Assembly: GCF_000383855.1 (NCBI RefSeq)
Contig: NZ_KB912877.1
Location: forward strand, 2,530,732 to 2,594,731
Source of the DNA: Methylobacter marinus A45
GTDB taxonomy: Bacteria; Pseudomonadota; Gammaproteobacteria; Methylococcales; Methylomonadaceae
Direction of reading: 5' to 3'
DNA length: 64,000 bases
Below the pieces are notes generated by a model, which saw nothing but the letters and a program-made list of their open reading frames with translations, was not told where the DNA came from and made no database searches. Below are positions 40,481 through 47,744 of this stretch, in pieces (position 1 is the stretch's first letter; every line of letters begins with the position of its first letter). The translations under genes and the position numbers were made by a program.

Positions 40481-41308
40481 CTAAACTTCCTGTCTTGCCG
40501 CATAGGCGCGTTTCGGTGCGGTTTTTACATGCGTGGAATATAATGTCAACCCGGTAAACGCCAGCCCGCCGACCAGATTACCCAAAACAGTCGGAATCTC
40601 GTTCCAGATAAAGTAATCCATGATCGAAAAATTTCCCCCCATGATCAAACCGGACGGAAACAGAAACATGTTGACCACCGAGTGCTCGAAGGTCATGCCG
40701 AAGAACAGCATGATCGGCATCCACATGGCGATCACCTTGCCGCTGACGGAAGTGGAAATCATCGCTCCGACTACGCCCGTCGATACCATCCAGTTACAAA
40801 GCATGCCCCTGACAAAGATCGTGAACCAGCCGGCCACCCCGTATTTGGCATAGCCCAGCGTTCGCGCCTCACCGATGCCTGCAAGCTTCTTACCGACTGC
40901 ATCGGGTTCAACGGAAAAACCGTAGGTGTAGACAATCGACATCATGACCGCCACGGTTAGGGCGCCCATGAAATTGCCTGTAAAGACCAGTCCCCAGTTT
41001 CTGAAAACACCGTCAAGGGTCACGCCCGGACGTTTATCAAGCCATGCCAGCGGCGTCAAAACAAAAACCCCGGTCAGAAGGTCGAATCCGAGTAAATACA
41101 GCATGCAAAAACCCACAGGGAATAAAATCGCACCAAAAATCGGGGAGCCCGTCTGGACAGTAACAGCGACCGCAAATACGGCAGCCAGCGCCAGGATCGC
41201 ACCGGCCATATAAGCCCTGATCAAGGTATCTCTGGTTGACATGAAAATTTTGGATTCACCCGCATCGACCATCTTTGTGACAAATTCTGAAGGAATCAGA
41301 TAGGACAT
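40481..41308 (-). CDS. Formate/nitrite transporter (FNT family)
   Basis: The 275-aa membrane protein has six helices and the FNT signatures LGFDLLTGVFVLTPL, GNFMGALTVA and SVVNMFLFPSGLIMGGNFS. FNT channels pass formate, nitrite or hydrosulfide. The neighbouring cyanase and the candidate sigma-54 promoter favour nitrite, but formate is possible in a methylotroph. AAGGTGAG lies before the ATG. It is first in the minus-strand operon. Confidence 0.93.
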   Translation of the reverse strand: MSYLIPSEFVTKMVDAGESKIFMSTRDTLIRAYMAGAILALAAVFAVAVTVQTGSPIFGAILFPVGFCMLYLLGFDLLTGVFVLTPLAWLDKRPGVTLDGVFRNWGLVFTGNFMGALTVAVMMSIVYTYGFSVEPDAVGKKLAGIGEARTLGYAKYGVAGWFTIFVRGMLCNWMVSTGVVGAMISTSVSGKVIAMWMPIMLFFGMTFEHSVVNMFLFPSGLIMGGNFSIMDYFIWNEIPTVLGNLVGGLAFTGLTLYSTHVKTAPKRAYAARQEV

Positions 41309-41565
41309 AACTCACCTTTAAAAAGTTGGATACACAATGAATTGGGGCGTCGGTTCAAGAACACCTTCATTCGTTTGAATCAGCCTGATTTCGCAAGCTA
41401 TTGCTTCCCTTGAAACGAGTTTTTTTGCCCCGTTTTTTGTAAAATCTAATTGAGCAAGGCGGGAACAATGGACCAATTAAAGTTATCGCCGCTTGTTTGA
41501 AACAAGCCATTTTCCAACGCCATTGTTGAAGGGAAGAGGATGCGCCATTGCACCATCGGGTTTAC

Positions 41566-41582
41566 AGCATGGATTGTGCCAA
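41566..41582 (-). promoter_or_regulatory. Candidate sigma-54 promoter upstream of the FNT operon
   Basis: The minus strand reads TTGGCAC-AATCC-ATGCT. GG and GC are 10 bp apart as required, and the -24 half matches consensus, while the -12 half has A for the first T. It would give a leader of about 245 nt. A TGCACC half-site near 41655 could belong to an NtrC site. Confidence 0.55.
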
Positions 41583-41786
41583 TCAGTTTAATTCAACGGA
41601 TTAAGGTGGTTCAGTTGGATTTTATCTGAATCGCGCCACATTCTTTGCCCTGAAATAAATTGTGTATGCACCAAAACAGGACAATCCAGGCAAAAATGTT
41701 CATTGGCCCATATTGACTTCGGCTGTCTGGAACACTTGAGAATCCAGAGGTTAGGCTTGGGAATTTATTGATGTCTGAGACAGGTT

Positions 41787-41830
41787 ATGATCGGTTTTCG
41801 CCAGTCAATCAGCCAGTGAAAACCGATCAT
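41787..41830. repeat. 13-bp hairpin next to the AGGAACG palindrome
   Basis: ATGATCGGTTTTC (41787-41799) and GAAAACCGATCAT (41818-41830) are perfect complements around an 18-nt loop. It abuts the palindrome at 41832. Confidence 0.75.
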
Positions 41831-41831
41831 T

Positions 41832-41861
41832 AGGAACGGGAATTATAAAATTCACGTTCCT
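41832..41861. repeat. Solo AGGAACG palindrome
   Basis: AGGAACGGGAATT at the left and ATTCACGTTCCT at the right form a near-perfect 30-bp palindrome with the same ends as the fold-back element at 13396-13599. It looks like that element's two termini without the middle. Confidence 0.65.
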
Positions 41862-41954
41862 TATTAGTAACTGATGTTACGCGGCCAGTTGAAGTTAGAT
41901 CGATTTAATTAAGGTGTCGCTAGCGCGACGGTTTGATTTAATCGGGTTTATCGC

Positions 41955-42170
41955 ACCCGAAGGCGAGTTACTTTCTTTTGCGCGGCCAAAAGAAAGTAAC
42001 CAAAGAAAAAGCCGCCCGGTTGCCGCTTGCATCCTGTGCTCCTCGCTTTCGCCGAGGGTTGCCAAAAGGGACTCCTGTCCCTTTGGCAACGCGCTTCATC
42101 CATGAAGCGCCCCTTCGGGCTTCTCGGCGAAAGCTGCGGTGCTCGGCGCGGCAAACGGGATGCCCACCGT
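41955..42170. repeat. Dispersed structured repeat, REP-like
   Basis: Successive stems are GTTACTTTCTTTTGC... with ...GCCAAAAGAAAGTAAC, TTGCCAAAAGGGAC / GTCCCTTTGGCAA, GCGCTTCA / TGAAGCGC, and a long-range GCTTTCGCCGAG / CTCGGCGAAAGC. Overlapping frames of 60-95 codons arise on both strands because of the symmetry; they are not credible genes. From memory, similar sequence is dispersed in other proteobacteria. Confidence 0.6.
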
Positions 42171-42294
42171 GCGTAACATCATTTAGTAACAGGTGATTAA
42201 TTTTTTTAAAAGTTGAAGCTAAGCAGTGAGCTGAGACTTGCCAAGGAGAGGAGTTCAAGCGACTGGTTAAGGATCATTCTGCGCAGGAACCGTT

Positions 42295-42332
42295 GATACC
42301 AGGTTAACGTCCATTGGAAATGGTATCTTTTT
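42295..42332 (+). terminator. Plus-strand rho-independent terminator without a visible gene
   Basis: GATACCA (42295-42301) and TGGTATC (42321-42327) form a stem followed by TTTTTATT. The only adjacent gene (42334) runs on the other strand, so a plus-strand RNA from the 41.9-42.3 kb region is implied. Confidence 0.6.
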
Positions 42333-42333
42333 A

Positions 42334-43071
42334 TTATCGAGCGCTTAATGCGGCAGGAGTCAAATTACCCAGGTAGCCGTTTTTCCTGGCCAGATATTCA
42401 TCGACAAATGCCTGCATCGGCTCGGATTCATAACCATTCAACACACTGATCGCCAGTTTTTTAAAGCCTGTGCCAACCACATTTTCGCCCGACTTGATCT
42501 GAAAGTGTAAAAAAGCCGAAGCGCGCTTGCCATTGACTTCCATTTTCGGTTCCATCATGTCAACGGACGCTTGCTGAAAGTTAAGATGATGAAATGACAA
42601 GGTCATGCTTTCGTAAATCACCAGCGGCCGATTGAGGTTAAACATAACGTTTTGCTCGGCTAATAATGGAACCAGCACATAAGGAAAATTCTGTCCTGAG
42701 AAAGCCACATAATCGCGAGTAAAACTTTCAATCAATGCTGAATCCCGACTAAGGTCGCCTGAACGTTCGATCTGTAAATAGGTTTTACCCTGATTGTCGG
42801 TTACATCGATCAGGTCGGCGTCGCTGTCGGGGAAGTTCAACAGCACACCCTGACCGACCATGCCGGAAAAGGTAAAGTGCATATTTTGGCTAAGGCCGTA
42901 TTTCTCCAATGCCAGTGAGAACAGCAAATCGCCCGGTACGCAGAAACGTTTGGCATCCGCATCGTGTAAAGGGTTGAAATCATGCGCCATTTCTTTGGCG
43001 AATGTACTGGCTTGTTCGGCGGAAATACTGACATTGCCCTCATGAATGCAATAAAATTCTTTTAAAAACAT
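42334..43071 (-). CDS. DUF3581 family protein
   Basis: The protein is about 245 aa and begins MFLKEFYCIHEGNVSISAEQ (ATG at 43069-43071; a longer frame upstream lacks support). The region FAKEMAHDFNPLHDADAKRF resembles the MaoC/hot-dog hydratase signature, and a second fold-like half follows. The family is conserved in gammaproteobacteria but has no assigned function; an acyl-thioester-related activity would be inference from the fold. It is monocistronic. Confidence 0.85.
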   Translation of the reverse strand: MFLKEFYCIHEGNVSISAEQASTFAKEMAHDFNPLHDADAKRFCVPGDLLFSLALEKYGLSQNMHFTFSGMVGQGVLLNFPDSDADLIDVTDNQGKTYLQIERSGDLSRDSALIESFTRDYVAFSGQNFPYVLVPLLAEQNVMFNLNRPLVIYESMTLSFHHLNFQQASVDMMEPKMEVNGKRASAFLHFQIKSGENVVGTGFKKLAISVLNGYESEPMQAFVDEYLARKNGYLGNLTPAALSAR

Positions 43072-43183
43072 GTTGTTATTTGTTGATTCTAATAAAATGC
43101 ATAATTTTACCACAGCTTGACAGGTTTAACTTTATGGCTTCCTGAGGCACTGCTGCGCCCACCTTGTTATTCGCGGTACCGAA

Positions 43184-43777
43184 TTATTCGCAATAACGAA
43201 AAACACCCCGATAATAATAGGTGAGGCCGAAAAGCGGATGCCTGATGCTGAAGTCCAGACTGAACTGCCGGTCGGACTCGGGCCGTTCGACGATGGTCGC
43301 CGCCCCCAGCAACAGCCAGTCGGGAAAGGTCAGCCGGAATCCGCCGCATTGCCAGACATGGCCATTGCTGCGGTAAATCAGATTGCCGTTGTCGACGCTC
43401 AGTTTCAGGCGCAACCCGAAGCCGAAGCGGACGTATTCGATCAGTTCGTGGTCTTGCAGGTAAACCATGCGCGACTGAAAGCTGTCCTTCTGATTGTCCG
43501 GATAGGTCAGCGTGCGTTGCCAGCATAATTCCGCCGTTTGCAGAGGCACCGTTTTTTGCACCCGGGTTTCTACCGTTTCTCCGCGTCTGGCGATCAGTCC
43601 GCCGCACAGGTGAATCAGCTTGATTAACGGCAGCAGGCCGGATGGATAACCGATTTCCATGACGCCGTGCACGCTGGAACCGAAGCCGGGGCAGACGGCG
43701 TAATGCCTCTGGATGACCGGCGGCAGTCGGTGCCAGTCTTCGCCCAGCGTTTTCTGTAACAAAGGTATGTGAGGCAT
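43184..43777 (-). CDS. DUF4166 domain protein
   Basis: The 197-aa protein begins MPHIPLLQKTLGEDWHRLPP and contains FGSSVHGVMEIGYPSG, a basic core and the end HPLFGLTYYYRGVFRYCE. The family is often found next to SDR/DoxX-like genes, as here. It lies 3 bp after the DUF2269 gene and ends a four-gene operon. The function is unknown, and a role at membrane lipids or small hydrophobic ligands is only a guess. Confidence 0.85.
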   Translation of the reverse strand: MPHIPLLQKTLGEDWHRLPPVIQRHYAVCPGFGSSVHGVMEIGYPSGLLPLIKLIHLCGGLIARRGETVETRVQKTVPLQTAELCWQRTLTYPDNQKDSFQSRMVYLQDHELIEYVRFGFGLRLKLSVDNGNLIYRSNGHVWQCGGFRLTFPDWLLLGAATIVERPESDRQFSLDFSIRHPLFGLTYYYRGVFRYCE

Positions 43778-43780
43778 GAG

Positions 43781-44254
43781 TTAACTCCATAATGAACCGT
43801 GAAACACCATTAACGTGGTGATGCCGACCATGGCAAAAAATGCCGGAACGCCCAACCACATCCAGATCAGGGAATAATAACGGTATCGGGGCGGCAGCGG
43901 CTGATTTTTAGCTAGTGCAGCGTTGGCGATATCGCGCATGCGGATCTGCAGATACACGACAGGCAGCCAGCACAGCCCGGTCAATACATACAGAATAGCG
44001 GTCAGCAGCAGCCAGCCCTCGCTCAGCGGCATGGCCAGTTGCCGGGCCATCAGAATGCCCGTGAGCGGCTGAATGACGACCGTAGGCGTCGTGAACCACC
44101 AGTCGGCCTGCACCACATGGCGGCTGGTCACGGCGATGGCGGCGTGATTGCTGCTGTGATCGGCCATGATCTTGTAAAAGACCGTGCCGAGGCCGACGCC
44201 GAATAAAATGATGGCGCTGAGTATATGGATCAGTTTGAGTATCAAAAAGCTCAT
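43781..44254 (-). CDS. DUF2269 integral membrane protein
   Basis: The 157-aa protein has four membrane helices (about residues 5-25, 53-70, 80-100 and 130-152). It has the family features LKLIHILSAIILFGVGLGT and PLTGILMARQLAMPLSEGWL. His residues in helix 1 could bind heme or metal, but this is not shown. It overlaps the preceding SDR gene by 4 bp (ATGA) and is coupled to it. Confidence 0.87.
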   Translation of the reverse strand: MSFLILKLIHILSAIILFGVGLGTVFYKIMADHSSNHAAIAVTSRHVVQADWWFTTPTVVIQPLTGILMARQLAMPLSEGWLLLTAILYVLTGLCWLPVVYLQIRMRDIANAALAKNQPLPPRYRYYSLIWMWLGVPAFFAMVGITTLMVFHGSLWS

Positions 44255-45540
44255 GGTCTTTCTCCTTCCAGATGTAAATAAACCAGCAGGGTGATCAGCA
44301 GCGGGACATTCTTCAGCACCGGCCCGAACGGATGCAGCCAGAATTCGGGCAGCGCGATGCCGACCGTCAGGGTGTAAAGCAATACCAGGATTAACTGTAT
44401 GAGGATCAGCCGGCGCGGGCGGTAAGCGGCCAAAGTGGCCAGGCCCAGCGCGATGTCCAGCAGCGCCAGGCCATAGAGCGTGATCGGCGCGGCAATGCCG
44501 GTCACGCCGGTCGCCGACAAAAACCGGTAACTTTGCTCATGCGGGTAGAAGAAAAGGGAAACGATGCCGCTCCACAGCCACAGAAAGGCAATCGACAGGC
44601 GCAACAAAGGGCGCAGAAAATACAGGCCGGCATGCCAGCGTTCCGCCTGACTGGCCGGTTGCGGCAGCAATCGTTGCTCAAGACTGTGGGTGGCGCGGCC
44701 GAGAAACGCCTCAGCCGGCCCGGCATCAGCGGTATTGCCCCGCTGCAGCATCGTGATGTTGTCGGCATTGCAGACCGGCTCGCCCAGCCATCGGCCGATG
44801 AAGACAAAGCGCCGTACCAGATTGCCCGGCAGCGAAATCGTCGGCGCCGGTTTTTTGCCCAGGCGCCGACGCAGCTGCTGCAACAGCTGACCGAAGCCTA
44901 TCGGGGCCGGGCCGACCAGCGGCAGGGTCAGCCGGGCCGGCGCTTCCGCTTTCAGGCACTGGAGGACGGTATCCGCGACATCACTGACATGAACGGGTTG
45001 CAGCAGTTGCCGGCCGCCGTCGATAACCGGCTGCATCGGCAAGGCCGCCAGTGCCTGGAACAGGGCCATGCTCTGCGCGCCGTCGCCATACACGATGGAG
45101 GGCTGCAGGACATACCAGTCCAGATCCAGATTTCTCAGCGTATCGTCGGCGGCTTTTTTACTCAGATGATAGGCCGACTGCGCGTAGGCGTCTGCGCCGA
45201 GCGCGGAAATCTGGATGATTTTCTTGACTCCGGCTTGTTCTGCGGCTCGAAACAGGCTCGCAGGAACCTGCGCATGGAGCCGATGAAACGTCTGTCCCGG
45301 CGATTCGGCAATAATGCCGACGCAATTGATGACGGCATCGATGTTTTGCAGGTAAGGCAGCCAATCGGAATCGCAGGACACAGCCGCATAATCCAATTGC
45401 ACGATAGTTGTATCCGCCGATTTGAAAAACAGTTTTTCAGCGTTGCGGCAGCAGGCGGTCACGTTGTGATTTTGCTGCTCCAGCGCTCGCAGGGTATGGC
45501 GCCCGATAAAACCGCTGGCGCCGGTCAGTAAAATATTCAT
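44251..45540 (-). CDS. SDR/NmrA-like oxidoreductase fused to DoxX-like membrane domain
   Basis: The 429-aa protein starts MNILLTGASGFIGRHTLRAL with the NAD(P)-binding GASGFIG motif. An extended SDR/NmrA domain follows (about 1-290; YHLSKKAAD resembles YxxxK). From about 300 a four-helix DoxX-like membrane domain follows. The ATG at 45538-45540 overlaps the upstream gene's stop. It probably reduces or binds a membrane-associated quinone or lipid substrate, which is inferred. Confidence 0.88.
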   Translation of the reverse strand: MNILLTGASGFIGRHTLRALEQQNHNVTACCRNAEKLFFKSADTTIVQLDYAAVSCDSDWLPYLQNIDAVINCVGIIAESPGQTFHRLHAQVPASLFRAAEQAGVKKIIQISALGADAYAQSAYHLSKKAADDTLRNLDLDWYVLQPSIVYGDGAQSMALFQALAALPMQPVIDGGRQLLQPVHVSDVADTVLQCLKAEAPARLTLPLVGPAPIGFGQLLQQLRRRLGKKPAPTISLPGNLVRRFVFIGRWLGEPVCNADNITMLQRGNTADAGPAEAFLGRATHSLEQRLLPQPASQAERWHAGLYFLRPLLRLSIAFLWLWSGIVSLFFYPHEQSYRFLSATGVTGIAAPITLYGLALLDIALGLATLAAYRPRRLILIQLILVLLYTLTVGIALPEFWLHPFGPVLKNVPLLITLLVYLHLEGERP

Positions 45541-46058
45541 GAGCGGCTCCCGGAAGAGATATATGGGCGAGAGAGGCGCAGGCCGGCGATCAGATCCCTG
45601 AATCCCCACAGCAGCACGGCCAAGCCGAAGCCAGCCAATAGCGGGGACAGGATGCCGTAGTCGATGGCGAGCAGTTGGCCGGGCTGGTCTTTCCAGCGCC
45701 ACAGGACCGGAATCAGCAAAGCCAGATACGCGCCGCCGTTCACGCTCAGCAGCAGATGCGTGGTTCTTTCCACGGCGGAAAGCCTACGGGTCAGGTCTTC
45801 GACGATGAAATCCCAGGCCGTCAGCGCCAGTTCGATGATCAGGATCAGGAATAACGGAACAGTCCAGCAGCCATGCCATTCAAAGCCGGCCAGCGCGAAA
45901 AAAAAGCAGGCATAGAGCAATTCTCTTGCGCCGTGTATTTTTTGCTCCAGCGCCGCGGAAGGCCGCTGCGGCAACTGTTCCCGGTATTCATGGTTCCATA
46001 GCACGTCGAAGCCGCCCAGGACAGCTTGCAGCAGTAACAGATAGAGTACGTAAGTCAT
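45537..46058 (-). CDS. Hypothetical integral membrane protein
   Basis: The 173-aa protein begins MTYVLYLLLLQAVLGGFDVL with AGGTGAT before the ATG at 46056-46058 (a frame opens 12 codons earlier without a SD). There are about five membrane helices, a conserved-looking WNHEYREQLP early and a WDFIVEDLTRRLSAVERTTH loop. It is the first gene of the four-gene overlapping operon. Family not recognised. Confidence 0.75.
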   Translation of the reverse strand: MTYVLYLLLLQAVLGGFDVLWNHEYREQLPQRPSAALEQKIHGARELLYACFFFALAGFEWHGCWTVPLFLILIIELALTAWDFIVEDLTRRLSAVERTTHLLLSVNGGAYLALLIPVLWRWKDQPGQLLAIDYGILSPLLAGFGLAVLLWGFRDLIAGLRLSRPYISSGSRS

Positions 46059-46117
46059 GAAAATCACCTCGTGGTTGTTGGGGTGACTGCACAATAACGA
46101 GGTGGAAGCGATGGGCC

Positions 46118-46139
46118 TTCCTGATTGATAGATCAGGAA
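46118..46139 (-). promoter_or_regulatory. Palindromic operator candidate upstream of the membrane operon
   Basis: TTCCTGAT (46118-46125) and ATCAGGAA (46132-46139) are perfect 8-bp arms with 6 bp between. It is 60 bp upstream of the operon start and 94 bp after the stop of the AraC-type regulator gene, so it may be a regulator binding site. It could also be a weak terminator. Confidence 0.5.
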
Positions 46140-46232
46140 TAAAAAATAATCATTTTCTTAGTAATCAATTGCTTATTGAGTTGCAAAATGATAATTCTGT
46201 AAGGAAATGAGTGCCGGACCGGCACGGATCGG

Positions 46233-47282
46233 TCAGTCTCGATCCGGAAGCGCCACGCCCTGGAACGTGTCCTGTCCGCGCTGTTGCAACTGTTTGCGGT
46301 ATTGCCCCGGAGCCATGCCGACCATGTCGCGGAAGGCGGTATAAAAATTCGACTGGGTGCTGAATCCGACCGACAGGCCTATCGATAGCACCGAAGCCTC
46401 GGGCTCGGCCAGCAGCAGTTTCTTGGCGGCTTCGATGCGGTGCTGACGAATGTAGCGGGAGAATCCTTGCTGGAACTCGGTATTGATCAGTTCGGATAAC
46501 TGATGCGGGGTTAATTGCAGCTGTTCCGCCAGCATCGCCAGATTCAAGGTTTCGAGCATATAAAGTTTTTCCTCCCGCATCAGTTTGTCCAGATGCGCGA
46601 GCACGGCCTGGCGATCGACGTTTTTCAGCGTCGATTCGGCATAGGCCGCCTGCGCGGCTTCGGCCACGTCGGCCGTGATGGAAGGGAAACGCAGCAATGT
46701 CAGCGTTACGGCAAAAAAGGCGAGGCCGATCAGAATGCTGTAGCTGGCGATGAAAGCCGATTCGGTCAGCAGCGGCCAGATAAATCCCAGCGCGACCACG
46801 CCTATGGCAATTGCGAAAAACACGGCCAGGGCCAGCAGCTCAAACTTAAAGCGCCGGCGTTGCCGGCGCATCGCGTAAACCGTTACCGCCAGCCACAGCA
46901 GATAACCGCTGCCGATCAGAAATGCCAGCGGCAATGCCCCGTTCAACGGAATATACAGGCTGGCCGGCACAGGAAGCGCGTGTAACAGTTGCCACGGGCT
47001 TAACCGGGCCGGCGCGGCCAATAACCGGCGGCTGTAAAAATAAAAGCTGGGAGCGATGCAGTACAGCAGCAGTATATATAAAGGTGAAAAGGTCTGGTCT
47101 TCCTGCTCAAGAATGAACTGCAAATGCAGCCATTGAATGGCGGCCAGACTGATGACGAGCGCAAATCCGGCCAGTTTCGATGATAACGGGTATGGCTCCC
47201 TGTGCTGAAGAATATTGCCCAGAATCAGTAAAGCGGCAGTGAAAAGCGAAAAACCGATCAGTAACAGGGCGACAAGTTGCAT
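46233..47282 (-). CDS. AraC-family regulator with N-terminal membrane domain
   Basis: The 349-aa protein has about seven membrane helices (residues 1-205) and a C-terminal AraC-type double HTH domain (about 240-340; LAEQLQLTPHQLSELINTEF and the signature SIGLSVGFSTQSNFYTAFRD). Membrane-anchored AraC proteins sense signals at the inner membrane. It is immediately upstream of and co-oriented with the SDR/DoxX operon, the probable target. Confidence 0.9.
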   Translation of the reverse strand: MQLVALLLIGFSLFTAALLILGNILQHREPYPLSSKLAGFALVISLAAIQWLHLQFILEQEDQTFSPLYILLLYCIAPSFYFYSRRLLAAPARLSPWQLLHALPVPASLYIPLNGALPLAFLIGSGYLLWLAVTVYAMRRQRRRFKFELLALAVFFAIAIGVVALGFIWPLLTESAFIASYSILIGLAFFAVTLTLLRFPSITADVAEAAQAAYAESTLKNVDRQAVLAHLDKLMREEKLYMLETLNLAMLAEQLQLTPHQLSELINTEFQQGFSRYIRQHRIEAAKKLLLAEPEASVLSIGLSVGFSTQSNFYTAFRDMVGMAPGQYRKQLQQRGQDTFQGVALPDRD

Positions 47283-47516
47283 GTTGGTAAAGTTTGCAGT
47301 GATGGAGACAGGTTTGCTTGGCTGAGGGGAAGTATAGCAGTTGCCTGATCAACGGGAAGGCCGCCGGTGTGACGGCGACGAGGTATGCGTCCTGATTGCT
47401 GTGATGTCGGTGAGACAAGATTCAGTTTGGCGCGGCTCCGGCATGGACTGTGTCTGAAACAGGGCGGAGTAGGGCGGGGCTGCGCGAAGGCAGGGTTCGA
47501 GCCTGTTTACAGCAGA

Positions 47517-47545
47517 CAAAAAAAAGGCGGTTAAAAAAACCGCCT
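47517..47545 (-). terminator. Minus-strand rho-independent terminator
   Basis: Perfect 8-bp arms with a 5-nt loop and a T8 tract on the minus strand. No annotated gene feeds into it. Confidence 0.88.
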
Positions 47546-47635
47546 CAAAGAAATACATTAGGAAGATATAACGCAACTTTCAGCTATCAGGCTCTAACAG
47601 AACCTTAAAAGTTAGGTTAATAATAGCAACGGATT
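47517..47635 (-). ncRNA. Candidate small RNA divergent from regB
   Basis: On the minus strand TTGACT (47665-47670), a 17-bp spacer and TTTTAT (47642-47647) are followed about 120 nt later by a strong terminator, AGGCGGTT-TTTTT-AACCGCCT plus eight Ts (47545 down to 47517). No frame with a start and good SD lies between. The internal AACCT...AGGTT can pair. No RNA family was recognised. Confidence 0.5.
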
Positions 47636-47744
47636 TTACAAATAAAAATGTGGCATATTGTCGCAGTCAAATTACTAATGGATTTTACCCGGCAAGACCG
47701 GTAAATTTAAATAACACATTTATTCCCTATATTTTATTTAATCA

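Larger units (their letters stand above)
41309..42333. other. 1-kb intergenic region with hairpins and repeats
   Basis: No gene is supported. In order it holds a nested palindrome (AACAATGG at about 41466 with CCATTGTT at about 41519, enclosing GCTTGTTTGAAACAAGC), the candidate sigma-54 promoter, two adjacent hairpins at 41787-41861, a long structured repeat at 41955-42170 and a plus-strand terminator at 42295. Confidence 0.6.
47283..47744. other. Intergenic region between araC-type gene and regB
   Basis: These 460 bp hold no supported gene. A 75-codon minus-strand frame (47349-47576) crosses a terminator and is unlikely. The part 47517-47670 has a promoter-to-terminator arrangement on the minus strand. 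The part nearest regB is AT-rich and presumably contains its promoter. Confidence 0.5.

Noticed and set aside
41968-42258. Frames of 63-96 codons on both strands across the structured repeat
   Set aside because: The frames arise from the symmetry of stems, overlap on opposite strands and have no ribosome-binding sites; the sequence is better read as a repeat.
43167-43859. 230-codon minus-strand frame overlapping DUF4166
   Set aside because: It is a shadow frame of the DUF4166 and DUF2269 genes, which have recognisable family sequences.
47349-47576. 75-codon minus-strand frame upstream of the AraC-type gene
   Set aside because: A strong terminator lies within its 5' part, so it could not be translated from a normal transcript.
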